This document shows positions 43,198 to 52,800 of a stretch of 64,000 bases of DNA, in pieces. The position numbers and the translations under genes are program-made. Under the pieces are notes generated by a model. The model had not been told where the DNA came from. It did no database searches and saw only the letters and a program-made list of their open reading frames with translations. How positions within the stretch are numbered: the stretch's first letter is position 1; each line of letters begins with the position of its first letter. The stretch comes from Ponticaulis sp. (GTDB taxonomy: Bacteria > Pseudomonadota > Alphaproteobacteria > Caulobacterales > Hyphomonadaceae): NCBI GenBank assembly GCA_002692725.1, contig NZLU01000023.1, forward strand, positions 124,001 through 188,000, written 5' to 3'.

Positions 43198-43935
43198 CTA
43201 ATAATCATCAAAATCGGGCAAATCTTGGTAAGCATTGGGGTCAGATTGCCCATTTCTGATCTCAGCATCACGTCTGGATGTATGGTTTCGGCGTAGCGCG
43301 ACATAGGGCTCAGGCTGAGACCGAAGGGTCTCGATCTGTTCCTGAAGGTCCGCCCGGCTATTGATGCCATTCAGAACCCCGAGCCCGATCCGGACGGGGA
43401 GTTCGTCATCGCTGTCCGTTGTGTAATTGATGGTATTGGTCGGGTTCATGGCCCGGTCAAATCCAAATCCGACAATGTCCCGCGGGTTGGTCGACCCGAG
43501 CAGGGGCAAGACAATGTAAGGGCCGCTATCCACGCCCCAGACAGCCAGAGTCTGGCCAAAATCCTCGTCATGCGATTCCAGGCCTTCAAAGCGCATAATG
43601 TCGAAAAAGCCGCCAAGACCGACCGTCGAGTTGACGACAAACCGCACTGTGGTTTGGGCTGCACGCTCGGCATCGCCCTGAAGAACATCGTTCACGAATG
43701 TGATCGGTTCGCCCAGATTGACGAAAAAGTCATTGACCCGATCCCGCCCCCATCGAGGCGTAACCGTACGATATCCTTGGGAGACAGGTTCCAGAATGGC
43801 ACGGTCCAGGCCCAGATTGAAATCCAGCATGGCCCGGTTGAAATCTTCATATGGGTCATTTCGGGAAGTGTCCCCCGGAGCGGTCGCGCACGCAGCCAGA
43901 CTCAGCATCAAAGCTGTGCTCAGAAGTGTTTTCAT
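43198..43935 (-). CDS. mlaA: MlaA/VacJ outer-membrane lipoprotein
   Basis: 245 residues from ATG 43935. Lipobox LAAC (LMLSLAACATAP). MlaA features: DPYEDFNRAMLDFNLGLDRA, PRWGRDRVNDFFVNLGEPITF, FVVNSTVGLGGFFD, DEDFGQTLAVWGVDSGPYIVLPLLG. MlaA removes phospholipid from the outer leaflet and hands it to MlaC. A longer frame extends 58 codons upstream but lacks the lipoprotein start. It is divergent from the SahR-like gene. Confidence 0.95.
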   Translation of the reverse strand: MKTLLSTALMLSLAACATAPGDTSRNDPYEDFNRAMLDFNLGLDRAILEPVSQGYRTVTPRWGRDRVNDFFVNLGEPITFVNDVLQGDAERAAQTTVRFVVNSTVGLGGFFDIMRFEGLESHDEDFGQTLAVWGVDSGPYIVLPLLGSTNPRDIVGFGFDRAMNPTNTINYTTDSDDELPVRIGLGVLNGINSRADLQEQIETLRSQPEPYVALRRNHTSRRDAEIRNGQSDPNAYQDLPDFDDY

Positions 43936-44105
43936 TGATCTGGCGCTCCGTCTGTTCCATCGGGCCAAAAAAGTCTGCCCGTACATTGCAGCAGAAATTT
44001 GACTTCCGACCTTGGGTTTCAAGTCATAGGGGAGGCAGTTTGCAATGCTCCTGCCAGAAATGTGGCACGATACACACACATTATAGTATTTCTTATTGAC
44101 TTGGA

Positions 44106-44129
44106 CCATATAAAGATATGTTTATATGG
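44106..44129. promoter_or_regulatory. Candidate operator of the ArsR-type (SahR-like) regulator
   Basis: CCATATAAA (44106-44114), GATATG, TTTATATGG (44121-44129): a perfect 9-bp inverted repeat that ends 14 bp before the TTG start of the ArsR-methyltransferase gene. ArsR-family repressors bind such AT-rich dyads, so autoregulation of the met operon is likely. Confidence 0.7.
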
Positions 44130-44143
44130 TTTAGGAGTATGTC

Positions 44144-45103
44144 TTGGACAAGTTGATTGAGGCCCTTCGTAGTATTGGCGAGCCGACGCGTCTTCGCGTT
44201 CTCGCGCTGTTGTCGCATGGTGAATTGGCGGTTGGCGAATTGGTTCAGATTCTTCAACTCAGCCAGCCGCGCCTATCCCGGCATATGAAATTCCTGACAG
44301 CGGCCGGTCTGGTCGAGCGGCTGCCAGAAGGGGCCTGGGTCTTCTATCGTTTGCCGGCTGATGGTCCGGGGCGCGAGCTGACCAATGCCATTCTTGAATT
44401 CCTGCCAGACGACCATCCTGAACTGGCCCGCGACCTGGTGAATCTCGAAGGCGTCCGGAAACTCAGACAAGGCGCGGCAGAGGAATATTTCAACAGCCGT
44501 GCCGAAGATTGGGACGATGTTCGCGGTGAACATTATCCGGCGCAAATGGTCGAGCGAGCCTTGTTGGATGCCGCGGGCGACCGCAGCTACGACTATCTGG
44601 TTGATTTCGGTACCGGCACCGGACGCATGATCACACTGTTCGGAGATCGGGTGAAACGCGCTGAAGGCATCGACCTGAGCCATAAAATGCTGACCATTGC
44701 CCGCTCAAATCTCGAGCAGGCGCAAATGCCTCAGGCAAGTGTGCGTTTTGGGGACGTGACAGCGCCGCCGTTTGCTGACGGCACGGCAGATCTCATTACA
44801 ATCCATCAGGTGCTACACTATATGGATCAGCCGGAGCGTATCATTTCTGAGGCCGCGCGCATTCTCAAGCCTGACGGGCGTTTGCTGATCGTTGATTTCG
44901 CACCCCACCAGCTTGAATTCCTGCGGACGGAACATGAGCACCGCCATCTCGGCCTGAATGATCATGCCGTCGAAGGATGGATGCGATCCGCGAAGCTGAG
45001 CCCGCAGCCGCCCTGCCATCTGACGTCCGAAACCGATAGCAATCTGACAGTGACGATCTGGATTGCCGACAAATTGCCTCTCATTGGAGAAAAAGCCGCA
45101 TGA
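44144..45103 (+). CDS. ArsR-family regulator fused to a SAM-dependent methyltransferase (SahR-like)
   Basis: 319 residues. An N-terminal ArsR winged helix (IGEPTRLRVLALLSHGELAVGEL...QLSQPRLSRHMKFL) and, from about residue 120, a class I methyltransferase domain (DYLVDFGTGTGRM, AEGIDLSHKML, ADLITIHQVLHYM, RILKPDGRLLIVDF). SahR proteins sense S-adenosylhomocysteine and control the SAM cycle; the fused form and the metF/metH downstream make SahR likely. TTG 44144 follows GGAG; ATG 44139 is out of frame. The stop overlaps metF (ATGA). Confidence 0.85.
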   Translation: MDKLIEALRSIGEPTRLRVLALLSHGELAVGELVQILQLSQPRLSRHMKFLTAAGLVERLPEGAWVFYRLPADGPGRELTNAILEFLPDDHPELARDLVNLEGVRKLRQGAAEEYFNSRAEDWDDVRGEHYPAQMVERALLDAAGDRSYDYLVDFGTGTGRMITLFGDRVKRAEGIDLSHKMLTIARSNLEQAQMPQASVRFGDVTAPPFADGTADLITIHQVLHYMDQPERIISEAARILKPDGRLLIVDFAPHQLEFLRTEHEHRHLGLNDHAVEGWMRSAKLSPQPPCHLTSETDSNLTVTIWIADKLPLIGEKAA

Positions 45104-45996
45104 GCCTTCAAAACACTCCCAAGAACATCGAGGTTTCGTTTGAGTTCTTTCCGCCGAAAAGCGAAAAAGCGGAAGAAGCGCTCTGGGATTCTGTGCGTCG
45201 CCTCGAACCTGTCCATCCGAAATTCGTTTCTGTCACCTATGGTGCAGGCGGGTCCACGCGTGACCGGACACACCGCACAGTCAAGCGCATGGTGGATGAG
45301 ACGGATCTCACGCCAGCGGCGCACCTTACTTGCGTCGGCGCGTCCAAGGCTGAGGTCATGGGCGTGGTGGATGATTATCTCGATGCCGGTGTTGGCCACA
45401 TCGTGGCGCTACGCGGCGATGCGCCCGAAGGCATGGGCGCGAAATTTACGCCACATCCGGAAGGCTTCACGGGATCGGTTGAACTGATCGAGGCCATTCG
45501 TGCGCACAAGCCAGAATTCGGCAAGAAGTTTGAAATTTCGGTTGCGGCCTATCCTGAACCACACCCGGATAGTCAGGGGCTGGAAAAGGATCTGGAACTT
45601 CTGAAAGCCAAGCAGGATGCAGGGGCGGACCGGGCCATTACGCAATTCTTCTTCGAGCCCGAGCCTTATCTCAAATTCCTGGATGCGGCGCGCGATTATG
45701 GCATCAACATGCCAATCGTGCCCGGCGTCATGCTGCAGCCAAACTTTAAGGGGCTGAAGCGGATTTCGGGCCTGTGTGGTGCGTCCGTGCCAAACTGGCT
45801 GCATGAGCTTTATGAAGGACTGGATGACGACGCCCAGCAACGTGAGCTGATCACGGCCAATGTGGCGGCAGATCTCACCATGAAGCTTGCCGATCAGGGG
45901 GTGAAGGATTTCCACTTCTACACGCTGAACAAAGCCGACCTTGCTCTGGCGACCTGTCGATTGCTCGGGCTGCGCCCGGCATCTCAGGCGGCTTAG
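45100..45996 (+). CDS. metF: Methylenetetrahydrofolate reductase (MetF)
   Basis: 298 residues, an FAD TIM barrel reducing 5,10-methylene-THF to 5-methyl-THF with NAD(P)H. VSFEFFPPKSEKAEEALW at the start, FVSVTYGAGGSTRDRTHRTV, AHLTCVGASKAEV, VALRGDAPEG, and ADRAITQFFFEPEPYLKFLD are present. The start overlaps the regulator's stop by four bases, so it is translationally coupled. It supplies methyl groups to the MetH proteins. Confidence 0.96.
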   Translation: MSLQNTPKNIEVSFEFFPPKSEKAEEALWDSVRRLEPVHPKFVSVTYGAGGSTRDRTHRTVKRMVDETDLTPAAHLTCVGASKAEVMGVVDDYLDAGVGHIVALRGDAPEGMGAKFTPHPEGFTGSVELIEAIRAHKPEFGKKFEISVAAYPEPHPDSQGLEKDLELLKAKQDAGADRAITQFFFEPEPYLKFLDAARDYGINMPIVPGVMLQPNFKGLKRISGLCGASVPNWLHELYEGLDDDAQQRELITANVAADLTMKLADQGVKDFHFYTLNKADLALATCRLLGLRPASQAA

Positions 45997-46023
45997 AACG
46001 CGACGGCGTCTGGAGATTGGTGT

Positions 46024-46449
46024 ATGTCTGGCCGGATGCTCAGCCTGAAACACTCCGAAATTCTTCGGAAGACAGACAAATATATGAACTGGCTTTTGAT
46101 CGGGCTTTTCCTGGCTCTGATCGCGCTGGTCATTATCACCGATGATGGCGGGCCATCATCCGGCTACCAACAGAATACACAGTTCTCACAGGATCTGTTC
46201 CGGACCATGCAGGCGCCATGCGCAGCGCTGCCCGAAAGTATTGCCTATCTCGAGGCCTGCACGGCGGATCTCGGAGAAGAGGGTGACGGACCGCTCAGCT
46301 GTCCGCTCATCAAGCCAGTTGGCATTGCCGTTGAGCCGCAGACAGCTGCGTTGGCCCGTACATTGACCAAAATGCTCAAAGATCGGCAGACGTCCGCAGG
46401 ATGTCAGCCGCTTATACCACCGTCGGCCCCCTTGGAGTCGACCGAATGA
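46024..46449 (+). CDS. Hypothetical protein with one TM segment
   Basis: 141 residues. A TM segment at residues ~22-40 (WLLIGLFLALIALVIITD) separates a short cytosolic part from a soluble tail containing several Cys (PCAALP, EACTAD, LSCPL, AGCQP). ATG 46024 or ATG 46084 could be the start. It sits between metF and metH in the operon; its link to methionine synthesis is unknown. Confidence 0.6.
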   Translation: MSGRMLSLKHSEILRKTDKYMNWLLIGLFLALIALVIITDDGGPSSGYQQNTQFSQDLFRTMQAPCAALPESIAYLEACTADLGEEGDGPLSCPLIKPVGIAVEPQTAALARTLTKMLKDRQTSAGCQPLIPPSAPLESTE

Positions 46450-46473
46450 AGAATTCACAGAGAGAGGTGTCTC

Positions 46474-47541
46474 ATGTCTGACAGAACACAACGCGTTGAA
46501 AAACTGATCGCATCCGCAAAAGACCGCATCCTTGTGTTTGACGGATCCTGGGGCGTTCTGATCCAGAACAAGGGCCTTGAGGAGCAGGATTATCGCGGTG
46601 ATCGCTTCCAGGCGTTCAAAGGCCAGATGAAAGGCAATAACGACATTCTCAATCTGACCCGTCCGGATATCATTGCGGATATTCACGATGAATATTTCGG
46701 GGCAGGGGCCGACATCTCGGAAACCAACACATTCTGCGGCACCACGATTGCGCAGGATGATTATGAGCTGGATGCCGAGGCAGTCTACGACATCAATTTC
46801 GAGGGCGCAAAGATTGGCCGCCAGCGCGCTGATGCCTGGACGGAGAAAGAACCGCACAAACCGCGCTTTCTTGCAGGTGCCATCGGCCCGCTCAACAAAA
46901 TGCTGTCCATGTCACCCGATGTGAATGACCCTGGCGCCCGGTCTGTCACGTTCGATCAGGTTTATGAAACCTATCGACATCAGGTGAAGGGTCTCTATGA
47001 GGGCGGCGTCGACCTTTATGTCATCGAGACGATCACTGACACACTCAACTGCAAAGCCGCGATCAAAGCCATTCGCGATCTAGAGGCGGAAGGCCATGAG
47101 CGCCTGCCGATCTGGATTTCCGGTACGATCACCGACCGGTCTGGCCGCACACTCTCAGGCCAGACAGTCGAAGCCTTCTATAACTCCATCCGTCACGCCA
47201 AACCGTTTGCCGTCGGCTTTAACTGCGCGCTCGGTGCTGAACTGATGCGCCCGCACGTGGCCAGCTTGTCGCGCGTTTCAGATTGCTTTGTGTCGGCACA
47301 CCCGAATGCTGGTCTCCCAAATGAAATGGGCTCTTACGACGAGACACCTGAGCAAACCGCTGCGCACATCGAGAAATGGGCGAAAGATGGGCTTCTTAAC
47401 GTTGTCGGTGGCTGTTGCGGGACGACCCCGGCGCACATCGAAGCCATCGCCAAAGCCGTGGAGGGCGTCACACCGCGTCAGCCGGTGGAAGACAAGCACA
47501 CGCTGCGTCTGGCAGGCCTCGAGCCGTTCGAAATGGCCTGA
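46474..47541 (+). CDS. metH: Homocysteine S-methyltransferase half of split methionine synthase
   Basis: 355 residues, corresponding to the N-terminal homocysteine/Zn domain of Met[20 protein letters not shown] at the start; the zinc cysteines are in GFNCALGAE (one Cys) and [13 protein letters not shown] (Cys-Cys). It activates homocysteine thiolate. The cobalamin, folate and reactivation domains are supplied by the separate gene at 54291-56912. The ribosome-binding site is GAGAGG. Confidence 0.94.
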   Translation: MSDRTQRVEKLIASAKDRILVFDGSWGVLIQNKGLEEQDYRGDRFQAFKGQMKGNNDILNLTRPDIIADIHDEYFGAGADISETNTFCGTTIAQDDYELDAEAVYDINFEGAKIGRQRADAWTEKEPHKPRFLAGAIGPLNKMLSMSPDVNDPGARSVTFDQVYETYRHQVKGLYEGGVDLYVIETITDTLNCKAAIKAIRDLEAEGHERLPIWISGTITDRSGRTLSGQTVEAFYNSIRHAKPFAVGFNCALGAELMRPHVASLSRVSDCFVSAHPNAGLPNEMGSYDETPEQTAAHIEKWAKDGLLNVVGGCCGTTPAHIEAIAKAVEGVTPRQPVEDKHTLRLAGLEPFEMA

Positions 47542-47546
47542 CGCGC

Positions 47547-48155
47547 TTGGAGCTGCTGCCCTTCCTCCTTGCCGCCCTGGCCATTGAGCTCACCCCAGGG
47601 CCCAACATGCTCTACATCGCGCTTCTGAGTGCGCAACATGGCCGGAAGGCGGGATATGCGGTGGCTACAGGTGTTGCGCTCGGGCTCTTCATTGTGGGTG
47701 TTCTGGCTATGCTGGGCTTCTCCACTTTCGTGGCTGAAAACCGCGTACTCTACGAAACCCTGCGCTGGAGCGGAGTCGCCTATCTTCTTTATCTCGCCTG
47801 GGATACCTTGCAGGACGCGAACCGACCACTCGAAACCCTGCCTCAGAACGAACTCTTGCGCGAGAGCTTCACCCGCGGCCTCGTCACAAACCTTCTCAAC
47901 CCGAAAGCCTTCCTTTTCTATATGGCTGTTCTGCCAAGCTTTATCTCTGTGGAGCCGAACTATACCGGGCAATTCTTCCTTCTCACCCTGATCTATGTCG
48001 GCGTAGCCACGGCCATTCACCTGGCCATTGTGCTGATGTCCGGGGTTGTATCGGGCCTGCTTCAGCACCCGCAAAGACGACGTGTTATCGGTTGGGTCTT
48101 TGCAGTCTTGCTGGTGCTGGTGGCCATTTGGGTCGCGATGAAGACGGCGCAGTAA
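47547..48155 (+). CDS. LysE/RhtB family amino-acid exporter
   Basis: About 203 residues with six TM segments. Family signature AIELTPGPNMLYIALLS at the N-terminus, HGRKAGYAVATGVALGLF next, then GLVTNLLNPKAFLFYMAVLP. TTG 47547, six bases after the metH stop, gives the typical N-terminus; longer frames run into metH. Location after metH suggests homoserine or methionine efflux, but substrate is inferred. Confidence 0.83.
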   Translation: MELLPFLLAALAIELTPGPNMLYIALLSAQHGRKAGYAVATGVALGLFIVGVLAMLGFSTFVAENRVLYETLRWSGVAYLLYLAWDTLQDANRPLETLPQNELLRESFTRGLVTNLLNPKAFLFYMAVLPSFISVEPNYTGQFFLLTLIYVGVATAIHLAIVLMSGVVSGLLQHPQRRRVIGWVFAVLLVLVAIWVAMKTAQ

Positions 48156-48188
48156 AGGACTGTGCTGGAAATTCTACCCAATTTATGC

Positions 48189-48200
48189 TATTCTAGAATA
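48189..48200. promoter_or_regulatory. Candidate VapB operator
   Basis: A perfect 12-bp palindrome TATTCTAGAATA, 30 bp before the vapB GTG. Toxin-antitoxin promoters are commonly autoregulated by antitoxin binding at such palindromes. Confidence 0.55.
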
Positions 48201-48230
48201 CCAAGTAATTTCTGGAAATGGAGTCGTTTC

Positions 48231-48488
48231 GTGGGGATCAGCATAAAAAATGATGAAGTGGAATCACTGATCCGCAAAATGGCTGAGACAGCTGGTGTTC
48301 CGATCACAGAATCCATACGCATGGCCGTTACCGAATGGCTCGAAAATCATCATTTGCAGGAGCAGGTGAAGGAGGATGTTCGTCAGCGTGAAATTGACGA
48401 TATCCTTGAGAAAATGAGAAGCTGGCCCGTCAGAGATGAACGGGACCACTCTGAAATTTTATACGACCGTGACGGTTTACCAAAATGA
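48231..48488 (+). CDS. vapB: VapB-type antitoxin (Rv0623/PSK family)
   Basis: 85 residues from GTG 48231, with GGAG upstream. GISIKNDEVESLIRKMAETAGVP then ITESIRMAVTEWLE is the PF07704-like DNA-binding region; the C-terminal half (EKMRSWPVRDERDHSEILYD) is the toxin-wrapping tail. The stop overlaps vapC (ATGA). It binds and neutralises VapC and represses the operon. Confidence 0.85.
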   Translation: MGISIKNDEVESLIRKMAETAGVPITESIRMAVTEWLENHHLQEQVKEDVRQREIDDILEKMRSWPVRDERDHSEILYDRDGLPK

Positions 48489-48895
48489 TCGCAGTCGATG
48501 CGTCTGCACTTCTGACGGTGCTTAGGCAGGAAGAAGACGCTCAGTTATATTCGGACTTTCTGCGGCAAAGACCGGGTGAATTGGTTATTTCGGCTCCCGG
48601 CTTTGTAGAAGCTACAATTGCGGCAGAACGTCGGCTTGAAGGTGCCGGCGGGGCGGTGTTGATGGCGAACTATTGCAAGGCTCTTGGAGTTGAGATTGCA
48701 CCATTCAGCGAAAGCCATATGTCCTGTGCTTTAGAAGGTTTTGCGCGTTTCGGCCAAGGCAGAGGCAAAGAGCCATCGGCGCTCAATTTTGGCGATTGTC
48801 TCTCCTATGGTTTCGCGATGGCAGAAGGCATTCCTCTTTTATTTGCGGGCAAGGATTTTACAAAAACTGACGTGAAAGTTCAGAAGTTGAAATGA
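48485..48895 (+). CDS. vapC: VapC-type PIN-domain toxin
   Basis: 136 residues. PIN acidic residues: D in MIAVDASALLTVL, E in FVEATIA, D in LNFGDCLSYGFA and D in AGKDFTKTD. VapC proteins cleave tRNA or rRNA. Coupled to vapB by overlapping ATGA, and its own stop overlaps the next gene's ATG. Confidence 0.9.
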   Translation: MIAVDASALLTVLRQEEDAQLYSDFLRQRPGELVISAPGFVEATIAAERRLEGAGGAVLMANYCKALGVEIAPFSESHMSCALEGFARFGQGRGKEPSALNFGDCLSYGFAMAEGIPLLFAGKDFTKTDVKVQKLK

Positions 48896-49314
48896 CTGCA
48901 AACGGCCCGGTGCAACCCGGCGATCTCTTCTTTTTCTACGGACTCCTGAAGCAGGGTGCGGCAGGCATGCCGGACCATATCGACTTTGAGGCAAACGGTG
49001 CCTTCCTCTCGCCTGCCTTCATTCGTGGAGACCTCTATCGCGTCGCGTACTATCCGGGCGTGGTTGAAGGAAGGGGCCTGACGCAAGGGCTGCTATACCG
49101 GCTTGATGACATCTCAATTCTGCCGCTGCTGGATGAGTTCGAAGACGTCGATCATGCCCGCCCCGATCGATCTCTATACCACCGCGTGAGGCGACCCGTT
49201 CTCGATGCAGACGGTGCGCCCACAGGCGAGCTTGCCTGGGTCTATTGGTATGTTCGGTCGGTAGATGGGTGTGAGAATATTGCTGACGGAAATTGGCCCC
49301 TCGACGGTTTATGA
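48892..49314 (+). CDS. Gamma-glutamylcyclotransferase (AIG2-like) family protein
   Basis: 140 residues. The YGLLKQG motif (FFFYGLLKQG) and the acidic LDEFEDV stretch are typical of the BtrG/GGCT fold. They cyclise gamma-glutamyl amides to 5-oxoproline. Starts at an ATG overlapping the vapC stop. Whether it is functionally linked to the toxin pair is unknown. Confidence 0.8.
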   Translation: MTANGPVQPGDLFFFYGLLKQGAAGMPDHIDFEANGAFLSPAFIRGDLYRVAYYPGVVEGRGLTQGLLYRLDDISILPLLDEFEDVDHARPDRSLYHRVRRPVLDADGAPTGELAWVYWYVRSVDGCENIADGNWPLDGL

Positions 49315-49321
49315 GCCGGGC

Positions 49322-49801
49322 ATGACACCTGAAGATCTGACTGACATCATCTGCAGCACTTATGACGGCGTGATCTTCAAGCCGTTCTGGGGCGATCAAT
49401 CCTTTTTCTACAATCCTGAAAACCGCCTCTCAAACGGGACGTATTTTGCGACCATGAAGTTGAAAGATGGCGAGAATGATTCAGCGTCTCACATAAACAG
49501 AGAGGGCGTCTGGCGGCTCAATATCGGTCTCCCAGTCAAAGCGTTTGAGGCCCGGTTTGGCAAACGACCGACTCGCCCGGCGCAAGGCCAGAGCATAGAA
49601 GGGGAGTGGGATTTCACCACACTCAATACCCTGACACCGCACCCGGTCTATGGCTGGATGGGCTGGGCGGCGATTCTGTCGCCGAGCCGCGAGACCTATG
49701 ACACCCATCTCGCGCCGATACTGGATCAGGCATATCACAAGGCCAGGCAGGCTTTTGACAAGCGCATGAGGGCGTTGGAGCGATCCGCAGCCAGCACATA
49801 A
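49322..49801 (+). CDS. DUF6194 family protein
   Basis: 159 residues from ATG 49322. SFFYNPENRL...TYFATMKLKDGENDSASHINREGVWRLNIG (read as separate parts) is the pattern of DUF6194, with WDFTTLNTLTPHPVYGWMGW in the second half. No known function. It begins seven bases after the previous stop, so probably belongs to the same operon. Confidence 0.75.
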   Translation: MTPEDLTDIICSTYDGVIFKPFWGDQSFFYNPENRLSNGTYFATMKLKDGENDSASHINREGVWRLNIGLPVKAFEARFGKRPTRPAQGQSIEGEWDFTTLNTLTPHPVYGWMGWAAILSPSRETYDTHLAPILDQAYHKARQAFDKRMRALERSAAST

Positions 49802-49828
49802 AAAAAGGGCCTGTCCGAAGACAGGCCC
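49799..49828 (-). terminator. Terminator of the TonB-dependent receptor gene
   Basis: GGGCCTGT (49807-49814) with ACAGGCCC (49821-49828), plus a C-G pair and loop CGAA. On the minus strand it is followed by seven Ts. It lies 25 bp after the receptor stop. Confidence 0.88.
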
Positions 49829-49853
49829 GCGCAGTTAGGAGGAAACGTCTAAC

Positions 49854-52800
49854 TTAATAGCGGATTTTCGCGCCGATGGAGAATGTCCGGCCGAGCGCAT
49901 TACCCACATAAGGGTTGTAAGAAAGCTCGAGCTGAGCCGGTGATGGTTCTTCATCCGTGATGTTCTCAACAGCTGCGTTGAGTGTCACATCAGCGAAATC
50001 AACCGGCACATCCCAGAACGCCAGAAGGTCATGCTGGAAGTAGTCTTCGCCGTTTTTGCCGTAGATGATGGCGTCACGGTTGTCTTCAACGCCGCTGGTG
50101 TATTCACCCTGATAGCGGAAGGTCCAGTCGTTGAACCCGTAAGTCGCGAAGATGTTGTTCTTCAGCTCAGAGATCGCAGGCGCAGACCGGTTCCAGTTGA
50201 GGAAGCCAACTGCGTCATATCCTGGCGCGAAGGTTACGCCACCGAGTTCGAACTCACGAACATCATATTCCAGAGTGTAGGTACCCGCAGAACCGACCGT
50301 CATATAACCGGGACCGAGATCCCAGCCATAGCTGATGGAATAGTCGATACCTGAGGTTTTCACGCCAGGGCCGTTCACAACATCCGTACGAACGCGCTGA
50401 ATGTCGTTGCCGACCGTCACGCCTTGCGTACAGGTGTTGCCAGCGAAGGTGATCAGATAGGCAAGCGGGTGCGAACAATCGACAGGATCTGTGCCCGAGG
50501 TCTGACCGTTTGCGACAGCTGACGCGACCTGCTGAGCAGGGGTCGAAGTGATCTCGTCTTCGAAGTCATAGCTCCAATAGTCGACAGACGCTCTGAGGCC
50601 ATTGTTGAAGTCGAACACCGCACCAAGGTTGTAGGTGAAGGCTGATTCAGGGCTCAGATTCGGGTTACCGAAGCTATCAACTGATTTGAAGTTGCTGCCA
50701 GCTGCGGTGATGTTCGCAAGGCCTGTGGCCAGACGACCCGAACGGACAGAACTCGGAAGTGGGCCACGGAAGGTCGTACCGGTAGAGGCCCGCAGAACCA
50801 GCCAGTCAGTTGGCTCATAGCGAAGAGACAGTTTCGGGTCAGTGGTTGAACCAACACCGCCGCCATAATCTTCGAAACGCACGGCCAGAGTGGCTTCCAG
50901 CGTATCAAGCAGCGGAACTTTCACCTCGGCAAACGCGGCATAAACGCTTTGTTGCAGACGGGATTCAGTGGACTGACCCAGGAAGATGAACGGTCCAATG
51001 ATCGGATCGCCATTGGTCAGGCAGCCATTGTCGCCTTCAACTGCACACGGATTGATATCAGCGTTAGACAGATCATTGATCGGATCGCTTGAGAAGTTGG
51101 AGTGGCGATACTGGCCACCCACAGCGTAAGCAATCTCGCCTGCGCCCAGGTCCCAACCTGTCATGCCAGCCAAAACCGTGTCGAAGACAAACACGTCTTC
51201 GCTCTGGTCGGTGCCGTTATCGACATAGAGATGGTCGAGAATCTCTCGGCTGTTCTCATTCCCGGCCACATAGGCAGGGTTTGCTGCGCCGGTTGCTGGG
51301 TTGGTGGCGTGCGCGTTGATGAATGGGTTGAACCACATACAATCGCCAGCGCCCGCTGTACCCGTTGTGCGGTCACAATTCGGGCCACCAAAGCCTTCCA
51401 GAGCATCCTGCAGACGCTGACCAACAATATCCGGGTTGAAGAACAGACGGTTGGTCTGGAAGAAGGTCAAATCGGTTGACCAGGTCGCATCTTCCCAGAC
51501 ATCCCATTCAAAGCCACCGGAAACACGGAACGCATCGTCACGTGCCTGACCGACCTGGCCGCCTTTGCCGCCAAACAGTTCTTCTGCGCCACCAAAGCCG
51601 ATTGGACGGCCGAGCAGGATTGAGGAATAGCTACCAAAAGCGTTTGCTGGCGTACCCGCCGTGAACGGGTCAGCAGGGCCACCCGTCAGACCAGACTGAG
51701 CGACGAAGGCCGCATAGCCCGGATTGGTGTCCGGTACATCGAACGCATAGGTCGAACCAGGGCCTTTCGGACCTTGTGTCGGCGGGAAGCTTGGCGAATA
51801 ACGGTTATTGACCGTGTCAGTTTTCGCATACAGCGCTTCCGCATTGATGCGGAATTCTGGTGACAGATCGGCGTTGAAAGAGGTGAAGATCTGATAGCGG
51901 TCGGTGTCCTCAACGAGGTTGTCAAACGGAATATAGTTGAAGCGACAGATCGGCAGGCCAGATGTTGAACCGACTTCGCCGCCAATAGAATCACACGCAT
52001 TGACGTTCTGACCGTCAATCACGAGGCCGAGTGAGGTCCCCGCTGCGCCTTGGGAGAGTGGGCCAAGCTTTGGAATGTATGTGCTTGGATTGCCCAGAAC
52101 CGACCATTGGGCCGGGTTCACGCTGTAAGGCTGAACCACGAAGTCACGCTCGGTGGTCGAAAGCTCAGAGCGGTGCTGGTGACCGATACCGATCATGAAG
52201 TCGCCATTGTCGAACGTCTTACCCCACAGGGCCGACACTTCGTAATCGCCATTCGAACCGTCGATTGCGGTGAAGTCACCGTCGAGTTCCAGACCGTCAA
52301 AACCGGTTTTGGTGATGAAGTTGGCAACGCCTGAAATCGCGTCAGAACCATAAGTGGCGGCTGCGCCGTCTTTCAGAAGCTCGATACGCTCAAGGGCGAA
52401 CATTGGAACAAGCTGGGTGTTGGCAAAGCCGTCGCCCGGAGAGCTGATCGTCCGCTTACCGTTCAGGAGAACGAGGTTCCGGCTTGGGCCGAGGTTACGA
52501 AGGTTGATCGAGCCCTGGCCCTGCGCGCCCTGGGCGCCGGCGGCAAACTGGTTGGAGTCACCAAGAACCGAACCAACAGATGGCAGGGATTTAATAAATT
52601 CGAGTGGCGAGCTGACGCCGGTCTCATCAAGTTCTTCTGCGTTGAACACATCAACAGGCAGAGCAGAGTCTTCAGGCGTTCCGGCAATGAATGAACCTGT
52701 AACGACAACTTTCTGTTGATATGCAACGTCGTCTTCTGCTTCAGGCGCTTCGATGGTCGTCGGAGCCGTGTCGTCTTCTTGAGCGACGGCGAACTGCGTC

